A stretch of 28,098 bases of DNA, from IMG/VR virus record IMGVR_UViG_3300010430_000379, positions 1-28,098 of that record. One strand, 5' to 3'. A program made the position numbers and the translations under genes. The notes below the pieces were generated by a model. It did not search any database. It saw only the letters and a list, made by a program, of their open reading frames with translations, and had not been told where the DNA came from. Shown piece after piece: positions 14,648 through 21,689 of the stretch. Source of the DNA: a virus. How positions within the stretch are numbered: position 1 is the stretch's first letter; each line of letters starts with the position of its first letter.

Positions 14648-14668
14648 GCGGCTCTGGAAAAAAGCCGC
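14648..14668 (+). other. inverted repeat upstream of terminator
   Basis: GCGGCT and AGCCGC form a six-pair stem with a nine-base A-rich loop. There is no T-tract. It lies 15 bases before a true terminator and may stabilise the transcript end. Confidence 0.45.
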
Positions 14669-14682
14669 ACTGATTCAGAGAG

Positions 14683-14703
14683 CCCGCGAGAGCGGGTTTT
14701 TTT
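14683..14703 (+). terminator. Rho-independent terminator after portal operon
   Basis: CCCGC (14683-14687) and GCGGG (14692-14696) with a GAGA loop are followed by seven T. It separates packaging genes from the scaffold/capsid genes, so the latter need read-through or their own promoter. Confidence 0.85.
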
Positions 14704-14742
14704 ATGCCCGCCGCCGGGGTTTCTCGGGCGGACGCGCCAACG

Positions 14743-14783
14743 GCGAAACGGTTGTTACGTGATTCGCACGATACGCGAAACGG
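14743..14783 (+). promoter_or_regulatory. alternative hairpin leader before scaffold gene
   Basis: GCGAAACGG occurs twice (14743-14751 and 14775-14783), flanking TTCGC (14763-14767), which can pair with either copy. The right copy abuts the GGAG ribosome site (14782-14785). No clear promoter was found in this 163-base gap. Confidence 0.25.
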
Positions 14784-14791
14784 AGTGATAT

Positions 14792-15562
14792 ATGGACGAT
14801 TTGGATCTGGACGATGTGCTGAACGGCACTGTTGCGGACGATTTGCCGGAACAGGAAGATCAGGACACCACGGGCGAAACCGAAGTTGCGGCGCAAGCTG
14901 GGACGGAGGAACAGGCTGAACCTGAGAAGGTAGCCGACGATGCGCCGCCGGCATCGGCAGAGAAACCACCTGAGGGGTACGTTCCGCAGGCCGCACTGGC
15001 TGACGAACGCACGAAACGACAGGACTTGCAAAGGCAGTTGGATGAGTTGCGCGGGATGGTTACTGCGCAACAGAAACCAGTGGAGCCCGAGGTCGAACCT
15101 GACCTGCTCGATGATCCCAAGCAATGGGAGGAGCATGTTAAGAACAGTTTCCGCAAGGAACTGGACGAGGTTCGGCGGGATTTCAGCCTGCGCACCCTTA
15201 ATGCCCTGGAAGCTGCTGCGCGTGGTCGCTATGAGGACTATGACACCGCACAGCAGGCATTTGCAGAGCATGTTAAGAGCAACCCCGCATTGGCACAGGA
15301 AGCGGCGGCGGCAGTAGACCCTGCCGAGTACGTGTACAGGGCCGGCAAGAACTTTCTCACGCTCTCGCAGAGTGGCGGCGATTTGGATGCCGTTATAGCG
15401 AAGGCGAAAGAGGACGCGATTGCGGAATACCTCGCACAGAACCCGACTCCTGCTCAGAAGGCGACCAACGTGCCCGAATCACTCTCAACCGTTACCGGTT
15501 CAAAAGCGCCCACGGCGCCGCAGGAACCGGCGTTTGAATCTCTCTTTAACGATGGTTTGTGA
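14792..15562 (+). CDS. scaffolding protein
   Basis: 256 residues, with a very acidic N-terminus (MDDLDLDDVLNG, many E and D to about residue 60). Charged helices follow, including LADERTKRQDLQRQLDELRGMV, typical of a coiled-coil scaffold. It is placed directly before the capsid gene, as in P22 (gp8 before gp5). It would guide capsid assembly from inside and then exit or be degraded. ATG 14792 has GGAG upstream. Sequence identity between scaffolds is low, so the call rests on composition and position. Confidence 0.75.
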   Translation: MDDLDLDDVLNGTVADDLPEQEDQDTTGETEVAAQAGTEEQAEPEKVADDAPPASAEKPPEGYVPQAALADERTKRQDLQRQLDELRGMVTAQQKPVEPEVEPDLLDDPKQWEEHVKNSFRKELDEVRRDFSLRTLNALEAAARGRYEDYDTAQQAFAEHVKSNPALAQEAAAAVDPAEYVYRAGKNFLTLSQSGGDLDAVIAKAKEDAIAEYLAQNPTPAQKATNVPESLSTVTGSKAPTAPQEPAFESLFNDGL

Positions 15563-15573
15563 GGTAAATCGAA

Positions 15574-16665
15574 ATGGCAGACACAACTGTCGCAACCGGT
15601 TTGCGCGTCCAGCAGTGGGATAGTAAATTCTTCACTGAGTACGTGCAGGCCAACCGCTTCAAGCGGTACATGGGCACGACTGAGAACTCTCTCATCCAGG
15701 TCAAGAAAGACCTGACCAAGAAGAAAGGTGACTCGATCACCATCGCTCTGGTCAACCGTCTGACGGGCAATGGTGTCACTGGCACCAACACGCTGGAAGG
15801 CAATGAGGAAGATCTGGAGTCGCGTTCGCACCGGCTGTACGTTGACAAAGTCCGCAACGCTGTACGTGTTGCTGAGATGGAGCAGCAGAAATCCGCTATT
15901 GACCTGCGCAATGCTGGTCGTTCCACGCTGAAAACGTGGATGATGGAGAAAACCCGCGACGACATCATTGCCGCGCTGGGTGCTGTCCACACCGGCACTT
16001 CACAGGTGCTGTATGCGGACGCCTCCGAGGCGCAGAAAGACGCTTGGCTGGTGGATAACGATGACCGTGTGCTGTTCGGTAATGCTGTCGGCAACGGCGG
16101 TTATACCGATCACAGTGCTGATCTGGCGACCGTCACCAGCGCGATGGAACTGTCTCCGGACATCATCTCGCTGGCGAAGCGTATGGCGCTCCGTGCGAAC
16201 CCGAAAATTCGTCCGATCACAGTTGACGGTGACCAGCAGTGGTATGTGTTTTTTGCCAATCCGCTGGCAATGCGTGATCTGAAGAACGATTCTACGTTCG
16301 TGCAGGCCAACCGCGATGCCCGTGCCCGCAACAAGTCGAACCCGCTGTTCTGTGATGATGACTATGTGTGGGATGGCGTCATCATCCGTGAGATTGCGGA
16401 CATCGACGTTCTGTCTGGTGTCGGTGATAGCGGTATTGACGTTGCACCGGGCTACCTGTGCGGCGCGCAGGCGCTGGGTATTGGTTGGGCCAAGATGACC
16501 ACGTCGAAACAGAAAGAGTTCGATTACGGCGACAAGATTGGCGTGGCTATCGAGGAAATCCGTGGCATCGAGAAGCTGCACTTCGGTTCGGGGTCTACGG
16601 ACACCGCTGATGTGAAGCAGAACGGTGTTGTAACCGTCTACACCGCTGGTGTGGCTGACAGCTAA
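15574..16665 (+). CDS. major capsid protein, N4-gp56/DUF4043-like
   Basis: 363 residues with a good ribosome site (GAGG near 15561). The N-terminal signature is characteristic of the N4-gp56/DUF4043 capsid group: W15, FFTEYVQANRFKRYMG, KKDLTKKKGDSITIALV, TLEGNEEDLE and VRNAVR. Family members have the HK97-type fold. Synonymous sites look enriched for C/G (CTG, CGT, GGC, GTC) compared with neighbours, as expected of a very highly expressed gene. It pairs with the upstream scaffold and downstream decoration protein. Combining this capsid type with a P22-type portal and gp10 is known in several phage groups. Confidence 0.85.
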   Translation: MADTTVATGLRVQQWDSKFFTEYVQANRFKRYMGTTENSLIQVKKDLTKKKGDSITIALVNRLTGNGVTGTNTLEGNEEDLESRSHRLYVDKVRNAVRVAEMEQQKSAIDLRNAGRSTLKTWMMEKTRDDIIAALGAVHTGTSQVLYADASEAQKDAWLVDNDDRVLFGNAVGNGGYTDHSADLATVTSAMELSPDIISLAKRMALRANPKIRPITVDGDQQWYVFFANPLAMRDLKNDSTFVQANRDARARNKSNPLFCDDDYVWDGVIIREIADIDVLSGVGDSGIDVAPGYLCGAQALGIGWAKMTTSKQKEFDYGDKIGVAIEEIRGIEKLHFGSGSTDTADVKQNGVVTVYTAGVADS

Positions 16666-16678
16666 GAGGTGATATGAA

Positions 16679-17176
16679 ATGGCTGCTGAAACTTTAACAG
16701 CAACTCGGGCTGCTGCCGGATTCCCGGTGTTCAAGCCCACTGGTGCGGGTCTGCTCTGCGTTGCCTATGGCACGTATGAGGTTGCCGCTAACGTCGAGGA
16801 CGGTGACATCTTTGAGATGTGCAAAGTCCCCGCAGGCGCCACCATCGTCGGTGGTTACTTTTACGCGGACGACCTGGACACCGGGACGGAGGCGCTAGAC
16901 CTCGATGTTGGCTGGGCTGCAAATGGCGGTTCTGGTGACTTCGATAGTGCTGACCCGGACGGTCTGGGCAATCTGGGCACCCTGACGGGTGATGCGTTTG
17001 CCGCTGGCAACGTCAGCCCGGTCGCCGGCCTGATTTACCCGTTTTCTGGTGTGTTTGCAGATGGTGATCTGCCGACATTCACTGAGGAAACGACTATCCA
17101 GGTCGAGGCCAACACGGCTGCTGGCACGTTCACGGCGGGCGCTATGTCTGTCGTGGTGTTCTACACCGTGAGCTAA
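16679..17176 (+). CDS. head decoration/stabilisation protein candidate
   Basis: 165 residues, small-residue-rich and beta-rich (TATRAAAGFPVFKP, CVAYGTYEVAANVEDGDIFEMCKVPAGATIVGGYFYADD). A strong ribosome site, GAGGTGAT, precedes ATG 16679. It directly follows the major capsid gene and is bounded by a terminator-like hairpin, as expected for an abundant virion protein. Related proteins after N4-gp56 capsids are usually called decoration or head-fibre proteins. The function is inferred from position and composition. Confidence 0.55.
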   Translation: MAAETLTATRAAAGFPVFKPTGAGLLCVAYGTYEVAANVEDGDIFEMCKVPAGATIVGGYFYADDLDTGTEALDLDVGWAANGGSGDFDSADPDGLGNLGTLTGDAFAAGNVSPVAGLIYPFSGVFADGDLPTFTEETTIQVEANTAAGTFTAGAMSVVVFYTVS

Positions 17177-17182
17177 AGGACT

Positions 17183-17213
17183 GCCGGGGTGGGGTAAAAC
17201 CTGCCCCGGCTTT
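17183..17213 (+). terminator. partial terminator after decoration gene
   Basis: GCCGGGG (17183-17189) pairs with CCCCGGC (17204-17210), followed by only TTTCTCC. A strong stem with a weak T-tract suggests partial termination. That would make scaffold, capsid and decoration mRNA more abundant than the neck genes. Confidence 0.6.
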
Positions 17214-17218
17214 CTCCT

Positions 17219-17587
17219 ATGACACTAACTGATTTTTACACGCGGGTTCTGAGGAAGCTCAAGGTTGTTCCGCCGAATGGCGCTGCGCTTTCTGAGGACT
17301 TGCAGCGGGTCATAGACGTTTACCCGCAGGTACACGCCATGTTGCTCTCGGAGGGCATGGTGGAGTGGGGTGTGGCGGAGGCCATCCCCGATAAATTCGC
17401 ATTGCCTATGATTGACATTGTTGCCTGCCATCTTCTGGACGATTTCTCAGTCCCGCAAGAGGACATGGCGAAATTGAAGATGGAAGGCGAGTTGTTCGGC
17501 AATCCTCCGTCGAGTGCGGAGCGAAAGCTAAAGAAGCTGCTAGACCCTGACTATGTTGAGTCCACGGGGCAGAGCCTGTACTACTGA
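17219..17587 (+). CDS. head-tail adaptor, P22 gp4-like by position
   Basis: 122 residues, mostly helical (LTDFYTRVLRKLKVV, LSEDLQRVIDVYPQVHAMLLSEG), with a conserved-looking core IVACHLLDDFSVPQEDMAKLKMEGELFG. Directly before the gp10-like gene it occupies the place of the P22 gp4 / T7 gp11-type connector ring that docks under the portal. The P22 gp4 lysozyme motif is not evident. The start lacks a clear ribosome site (TTTCTCCT precedes ATG), so efficient expression may depend on coupling or on the upstream hairpin. Confidence 0.6.
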   Translation: MTLTDFYTRVLRKLKVVPPNGAALSEDLQRVIDVYPQVHAMLLSEGMVEWGVAEAIPDKFALPMIDIVACHLLDDFSVPQEDMAKLKMEGELFGNPPSSAERKLKKLLDPDYVESTGQSLYY

Positions 17588-18951
17588 TGCGCATTCCGTT
17601 CGGGATTCAAACCTACCAGCATCCGGCTCGGCAGGCGGTGAACTCACGTTTGCAGAATTGCTACGTCGAGCCGCTGCCGAAGGGGTCGAAAGCCCCCCTC
17701 GCAATCATCGGCACCCCGGGTATTTCTACTTGGGCAACGGTAGGCAGTGGCACCCTCCGGGGCGCTAAGTATTGGCGAGAATGGTTATGGGTGCTGTCTG
17801 GTGAAACCCTTTACCGCACCGATGGCACGACCACAACGACCGTTGGCACGATCCCCGGAACGGACAGGGTATCTATGGCGGCGGGTGAATACCTGGCTAT
17901 TTGCTCCCACGGCAACGTCTATTGGACAGAAGGTGGGGCGCCAAAGCGCGTTGATGACCCTGACTTCAAGGGAGCATCGAAAGTTGCGTGGTTGGCGGGT
18001 TACTACATCTACGTTAAGCCGGGGACGGGGGTATTTTACATCTCGGCTGCTGGCGATCCATCGTCGGTGGACGCGCTCGACTTTGCGACTGCCGAGGCGC
18101 AGCCGGACAAGACCGTTTCTGTTCTGACGGATTCGACGCAGATCATATTCTTCGGTGAAGAATCAACCGAGGTATGGGCATTGCGTGGCGGGGCGTTCCC
18201 GTTCGTCAGGAACTATGGCGGGGTTCTGGATATTGGTTGTCTTGCCCCGGAATCAGCGGCAAAACTCGGGAACATTGCGTTCTGGCTGGCCCATGACCGG
18301 ACGGTGTGGATGCTGTCGGGTGGGGCAAAGAAAATATCGACCGAGGGGATTGACCATGAACTTGCCAATCTGACGAACCCAGCCGATGCGATTGGCATGA
18401 CCAGTTCTGTCTCGGGGCGTGGTTCGTACATCCTGACGTTCCCGACGGATGGTCGGACGTTTGAATACTCGGTCAACACGGGGCTGTGGAACGAGCGCAA
18501 GTCGTTCGGATATGACCGCTGGCGCGGTGATTTGACCCTGACTGCGTTTGGCAAGCCGCTGGTATTGGATGCGTATTCGTCGGTTATTGGGGTGCAGGAC
18601 ACGGACGTACATACGGAGTTCGGAACGCAGTTGGTATTCCGTGCCGCATCGGCCCCGGTCTCCGAAGGCAATCGGTGGCTTTTCCACAACAGTTTATATC
18701 TGGATTTTGAGACCGGCAGAAGCACGGTCTATGACAATCCGGAAGTGATGATTAGATGGTCAGACGACGGTTATAACTGGCAACCGCAGTTAACCCGTTC
18801 GATGGGTAACGCGGGCCAGTATTCGGAGCGCATCAGTATCAACCAGACATTGGGGCGGGCGAAGAACCGCATCTATGAGGTTGCAATATCTGACCCGGTC
18901 TACCGGCATTTCTTAGGCGCAGAAGGGGATATTCAGCTTGGCGGATATTAG
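17587..18951 (+). CDS. packaged DNA stabilization protein, P22 gp10-like
   Basis: 454 residues, starting in a TGATG overlap. The N-terminus MRIPFGIQTYQHPARQAVNSRLQNCYVEPLPKG and later beta-propeller-like repeats (LRGAKYWREWLWVLSGETLYRTDG, VSVLTDSTQIIFFGEESTEVWAL, DRTVWMLSGGAKKISTEGIDHEL) are typical of the gp10/Phage_stabilise family; P22 gp10 has about 472 residues. The protein forms the tail hub beneath gp4, helping retain packaged DNA and carrying spikes and needle. Family match and order make this secure. Confidence 0.88.
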   Translation: MRIPFGIQTYQHPARQAVNSRLQNCYVEPLPKGSKAPLAIIGTPGISTWATVGSGTLRGAKYWREWLWVLSGETLYRTDGTTTTTVGTIPGTDRVSMAAGEYLAICSHGNVYWTEGGAPKRVDDPDFKGASKVAWLAGYYIYVKPGTGVFYISAAGDPSSVDALDFATAEAQPDKTVSVLTDSTQIIFFGEESTEVWALRGGAFPFVRNYGGVLDIGCLAPESAAKLGNIAFWLAHDRTVWMLSGGAKKISTEGIDHELANLTNPADAIGMTSSVSGRGSYILTFPTDGRTFEYSVNTGLWNERKSFGYDRWRGDLTLTAFGKPLVLDAYSSVIGVQDTDVHTEFGTQLVFRAASAPVSEGNRWLFHNSLYLDFETGRSTVYDNPEVMIRWSDDGYNWQPQLTRSMGNAGQYSERISINQTLGRAKNRIYEVAISDPVYRHFLGAEGDIQLGGY

Positions 18952-19210
18952 CGTAAGACTGCCCCCGGCGGGCACACCGCTCAATGACCCTGCATGGCAG
19001 GAGATGTTAATCGACATCTACGAGCGTTCGGGTGGGCAGTCGGACAAGGTGGAGACAGCCAGCACGACTGCGGACTCTGCACAGGTGGCGGCGATCAATG
19101 CGCAGTTCAGTGCGGACGCTGCCCAGGGCACGGCGAACAGCGCGCAGGCGTCAGTTGCGTCTAACGCCGCTGACATTGCGGACATCCGTTTCGTATTGGG
19201 TGCGCTATGA
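18938..19210 (+). CDS. short coiled-coil protein, minimal tail-needle candidate
   Basis: TTG at 18938 (AAGGGGA upstream) gives 90 residues and overlaps gp10 by 14 bases. A short globular N-terminus (RLPPAGTPLNDPAWQEMLIDIYERSGG) is followed by a heptad-like coiled coil of A, S, N, D and Q (TADSAQVAAINAQFSADAAQ). In P22 the gene after gp10 is gp26, the trimeric coiled-coil needle plugging the tail. This protein is far shorter than gp26 (233 residues), so it might be only the plug, or the needle may be split with the next gene. Confidence 0.45.
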   Translation: MADISVRLPPAGTPLNDPAWQEMLIDIYERSGGQSDKVETASTTADSAQVAAINAQFSADAAQGTANSAQASVASNAADIADIRFVLGAL

Positions 19211-19530
19211 CCCCGGTGACTGCAAACGTGGCGCCATCTGCGACAACGGACACAGAGATTTACACGGTCGGCGCCGACACGGTGGCGAAGATCGAGAAGG
19301 TTTGGGTTGTTGAGCGGGCCGGCGGTACGCCCACATTCCGTTTGGCGTTGGTGCCGGATGGGCAGACACTGAACAATAAACACTACATCGTGTATGACGA
19401 CGGGCTCGCCGCGAATGAAACGCTGGAATTTGGCCCGTTCTATCTGAACGCGGGCGATTCGCTGCGAGCCTATGCGAGTGACGCAAACACGACATTTATA
19501 GCGAACGGGTACGAGAATGACGCAAGTTAA
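19207..19530 (+). CDS. beta-sandwich virion protein
   Basis: 107 residues, ATGA overlap with the previous gene. The pattern TEIYTVGADTVAKIEKVWVVERAGGTPTFRLALV, NETLEFGPFYLNAGDSLRAYASD resembles small beta-sandwich structural proteins found in many phage tail and head regions. After the coiled-coil gene it could form a needle tip or a small decoration. No enzymatic motif was seen. The next gene begins 14 bases before its stop. Confidence 0.55.
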   Translation: MTPVTANVAPSATTDTEIYTVGADTVAKIEKVWVVERAGGTPTFRLALVPDGQTLNNKHYIVYDDGLAANETLEFGPFYLNAGDSLRAYASDANTTFIANGYENDAS

Positions 19531-19975
19531 ACGGGTATCACTGGCGGAAATGCTTGAAGAAACGGGCACACCGGCACTCGGGTATTCCAAGCCGCAGAAA
19601 AACACTATCTACATTCGTGACGGGATGCCGAAAGGTCTTGAGAACGAAGTGATGGCGCATGAATACGATCACATGAGCAGGGGCGAGGAGGGGCCGTTTG
19701 ACCCGATTTCTGCTCTTGCGGTTGGTGGGTCATTGGTGAGCGGGTTTCTTGGTGCGAAGGGCGCGAAGGACGCGGCGCGGGCATCGGCGGAGGGATCGCA
19801 GGCGGGTATTGCGGAGAACAGGCGGCAGTTTAACCTGTCCCTGCTTTCTAATTTGCTCTTGAACGCCCCGGCCATCAATACCGCCAACACGGCTCGCTCC
19901 ACCCTCTCGGGTCTGCTGGGGCTTAATGTCCCGGGCACACAGTATCGGGCGAAAGACATTCGGGGGTTAGTGTAA
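19517..19975 (+). CDS. ejection-region protein with HExxH zinc-protease motif
   Basis: 152 residues. Residues about 25-60 contain NTIYIRDG and EVMAHEYDHM: H48-E49-Y50-D51-H52 fits HExxH of zinc metallopeptidases, with E57/E58 as possible third ligands. After this come a glycine/alanine-rich hydrophobic segment (about 63-82, ISALAVGGSLVSGFLGAKGA) and an amphipathic tail. The gene opens the ejection block and abuts the gp7-like gene (its TAA at 19973-19975 shares a base with the next ATG). It may be a peptidase carried into the cell or used in virion maturation; activity is not demonstrated. Confidence 0.6.
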   Translation: MTQVKRVSLAEMLEETGTPALGYSKPQKNTIYIRDGMPKGLENEVMAHEYDHMSRGEEGPFDPISALAVGGSLVSGFLGAKGAKDAARASAEGSQAGIAENRRQFNLSLLSNLLLNAPAINTANTARSTLSGLLGLNVPGTQYRAKDIRGLV

Positions 19976-20499
19976 TGCTGCCATTTGCCAGCAAAGCCAT
20001 TCTTAATAGCATCAAGTCGAAAGAACGGGCGGAGAACAACAACACCTCCGACGCGGCGAAGGCAATCGCTTCGGCGTTTGCGAACTTACATGCGCCGGCA
20101 TCGAGAGCGGTGCCCCCGGGGCAGTTAGATAATCGTCTGCAAGCGACCCCGGGCTACCAGTTCGCCAAGAATGAAGCGGTTGACTCCATCATGGGCAACG
20201 CATCGGCGCTGGGTCTGCGACAATCCGGCGCGAACATTCAGAATATCGCCAGTGCGGTTGGCAATCAGGTGGCATTGCCGGCCTATCAGGACTACATGAA
20301 TCGGCTCGGCAGTTTGTCTGGTGCGGGCACTTCGACGAGTCTTGCGCAGACGATTGGCAACCTAGCGACAACGTCCGGGGCGCTGAATGCGAACCTGATG
20401 CAGAATGCGGGCGATGCAAAAGCGGCGGGCGCGTTGGGTCAGGCGGGCGCGTGGCAGAACACGATTGGTGGCCTTTCCAGCATTCTTGGAGGGTTGTGA
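19975..20499 (+). CDS. DNA ejection protein, gp7-like
   Basis: 174 residues. The segment LQATPGYQFAKNEAVDSIMGNASALGLRQSG, then YQDYMNRLGSLSGAGTST, matches the widespread phage injection pattern (PGYQF..N.....A...G...SG, then Y.NRL..L.G.G). It is Ala/Gly/Ser/Gln-rich, as ejection proteins are. P22 gp7 is one of three proteins released ahead of the DNA to span the envelope. The gene follows the previous stop directly and is followed by the gp20-like gene after five bases. Confidence 0.7.
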   Translation: MLPFASKAILNSIKSKERAENNNTSDAAKAIASAFANLHAPASRAVPPGQLDNRLQATPGYQFAKNEAVDSIMGNASALGLRQSGANIQNIASAVGNQVALPAYQDYMNRLGSLSGAGTSTSLAQTIGNLATTSGALNANLMQNAGDAKAAGALGQAGAWQNTIGGLSSILGGL

Positions 20500-20504
20500 T
20501 ATAG

Positions 20505-21689
20505 ATGAGCAACGTATTAAACAGCATCATCGCCACGGCGTTCAATTCGGCCAATCAGGCTGGCGCAGACCCGGCGAGCCGGTTTGTTAATGCGCGGCAG
20601 GGCCGTGAGCAGTTGGATTCCATGAATGCGCTGCGGGATACGCAGACGCAGGCGAGCCAGATGGCGCTTGAGGACGAGCGGGCAACCCGCGACCTCATGG
20701 GGCAACTGCATGCCATCCGTGAGAAGCAAGCGGCTTTACCGCAGGCTCAATCGGAAGCAATAAACAACTTCATGGGAGGTGTTGAGAGGGGCACGATTAA
20801 CCCTGACCTTGCCGAGCGCGCTGTGCAGATGCTACAGCAGCCGGGTGTTGAGTTGAGTCAGGAGCAGGACAGGTTGATAAACCAACTCGCCCAGGTGAAC
20901 CCGTCTGTTCGCGATGCGTACATTTCTGCCCTGTTCCCGCAGGAGCAGGGGCCGCAGACGAACATCGGCAAGCTGATCGCGGAGCGTGATTCGCTTCCTG
21001 AGGGTGATCCGCGCAGGGCAATCTATGACGATGCAATCGCAGAGGCCACGCAGCAAGACCCCGGCGTTAATGTGACGACGAATGTGGATACCGGCAAGGC
21101 AGAATCCGCTGGCGTCAAGAAGGCGGCGGAAGTCGCCGCTACTCGTCTGGACGAAGGCGACCAGGAAGTGCAGAAGGCGCATAATATGCTCGGCGTTATT
21201 TCTACCGCCAAGCAGCAACTTAATCAGGGCATCATTGCTGGTACGGGCGCGGATTTGCGGCAGAACTTCGCCACACTGCTTTCGACAATTGGGATCGGTG
21301 ACGGTACTGCTGAGAACACTCAGACTTACATAGCCGCAACTGCTGGGCTGGTTGCTGACGTTATCAAGCAATTCGGTTCCGGCTCTGGCCTGTCGGACGC
21401 AGACCGAGAGTTTGCCAAGATCATGGCTGGTGCATCGACTAATCTGACCCCGGCAGCACTGGCGCGCATTCTGGACATCAACGCACGGGCGCAACTGGCG
21501 AAGATACAGAGTTTTAATGACACCCGTGGTCGAGTGGCCGAGAAATTCCCGACGCTGGGCGGGCTATATCAGGACTATGCGCTGCCGGAATTTGAGTTTG
21601 AGCCAAGCCCGGTAGAGTCATATGACACAGATGGTATGAATCCGCGAGATGTCGCGGAGCTTGAGGCGCTATTGCTGGGTGTCGAATGA
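20505..21689 (+). CDS. DNA ejection protein, gp20-like
   Basis: 394 residues, mainly helical and Gln/Ala-rich, with long coiled-coil-like stretches in the first 180 residues. The C-terminal part has the motif SGLSDADREFAKIMAGASTNLTPAALARIL, frequent in phage injection/internal virion proteins. The position between gp7-like and gp16-like genes fits gp20. It probably forms part of the tube or pore used for DNA entry. The stop overlaps the next ATG as ATGA. Confidence 0.7.
   Translation: MSNVLNSIIATAFNSANQAGADPASRFVNARQGREQLDSMNALRDTQTQASQMALEDERATRDLMGQLHAIREKQAALPQAQSEAINNFMGGVERGTINPDLAERAVQMLQQPGVELSQEQDRLINQLAQVNPSVRDAYISALFPQEQGPQTNIGKLIAERDSLPEGDPRRAIYDDAIAEATQQDPGVNVTTNVDTGKAESAGVKKAAEVAATRLDEGDQEVQKAHNMLGVISTAKQQLNQGIIAGTGADLRQNFATLLSTIGIGDGTAENTQTYIAATAGLVADVIKQFGSGSGLSDADREFAKIMAGASTNLTPAALARILDINARAQLAKIQSFNDTRGRVAEKFPTLGGLYQDYALPEFEFEPSPVESYDTDGMNPRDVAELEALLLGVE

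Noticed and set aside
16674-16697. Seven-residue ORF overlapping the decoration gene start
   Set aside because: Too short to be meaningful. The ribosome site GAGGTGAT suits ATG 16679 as well, and the decoration frame is long and coherent.
16000-16740. Minus-strand 246-residue open frame in the capsid gene
   Set aside because: It is antisense to the strongly conserved capsid protein. Its long open frame probably reflects the biased codon use there.
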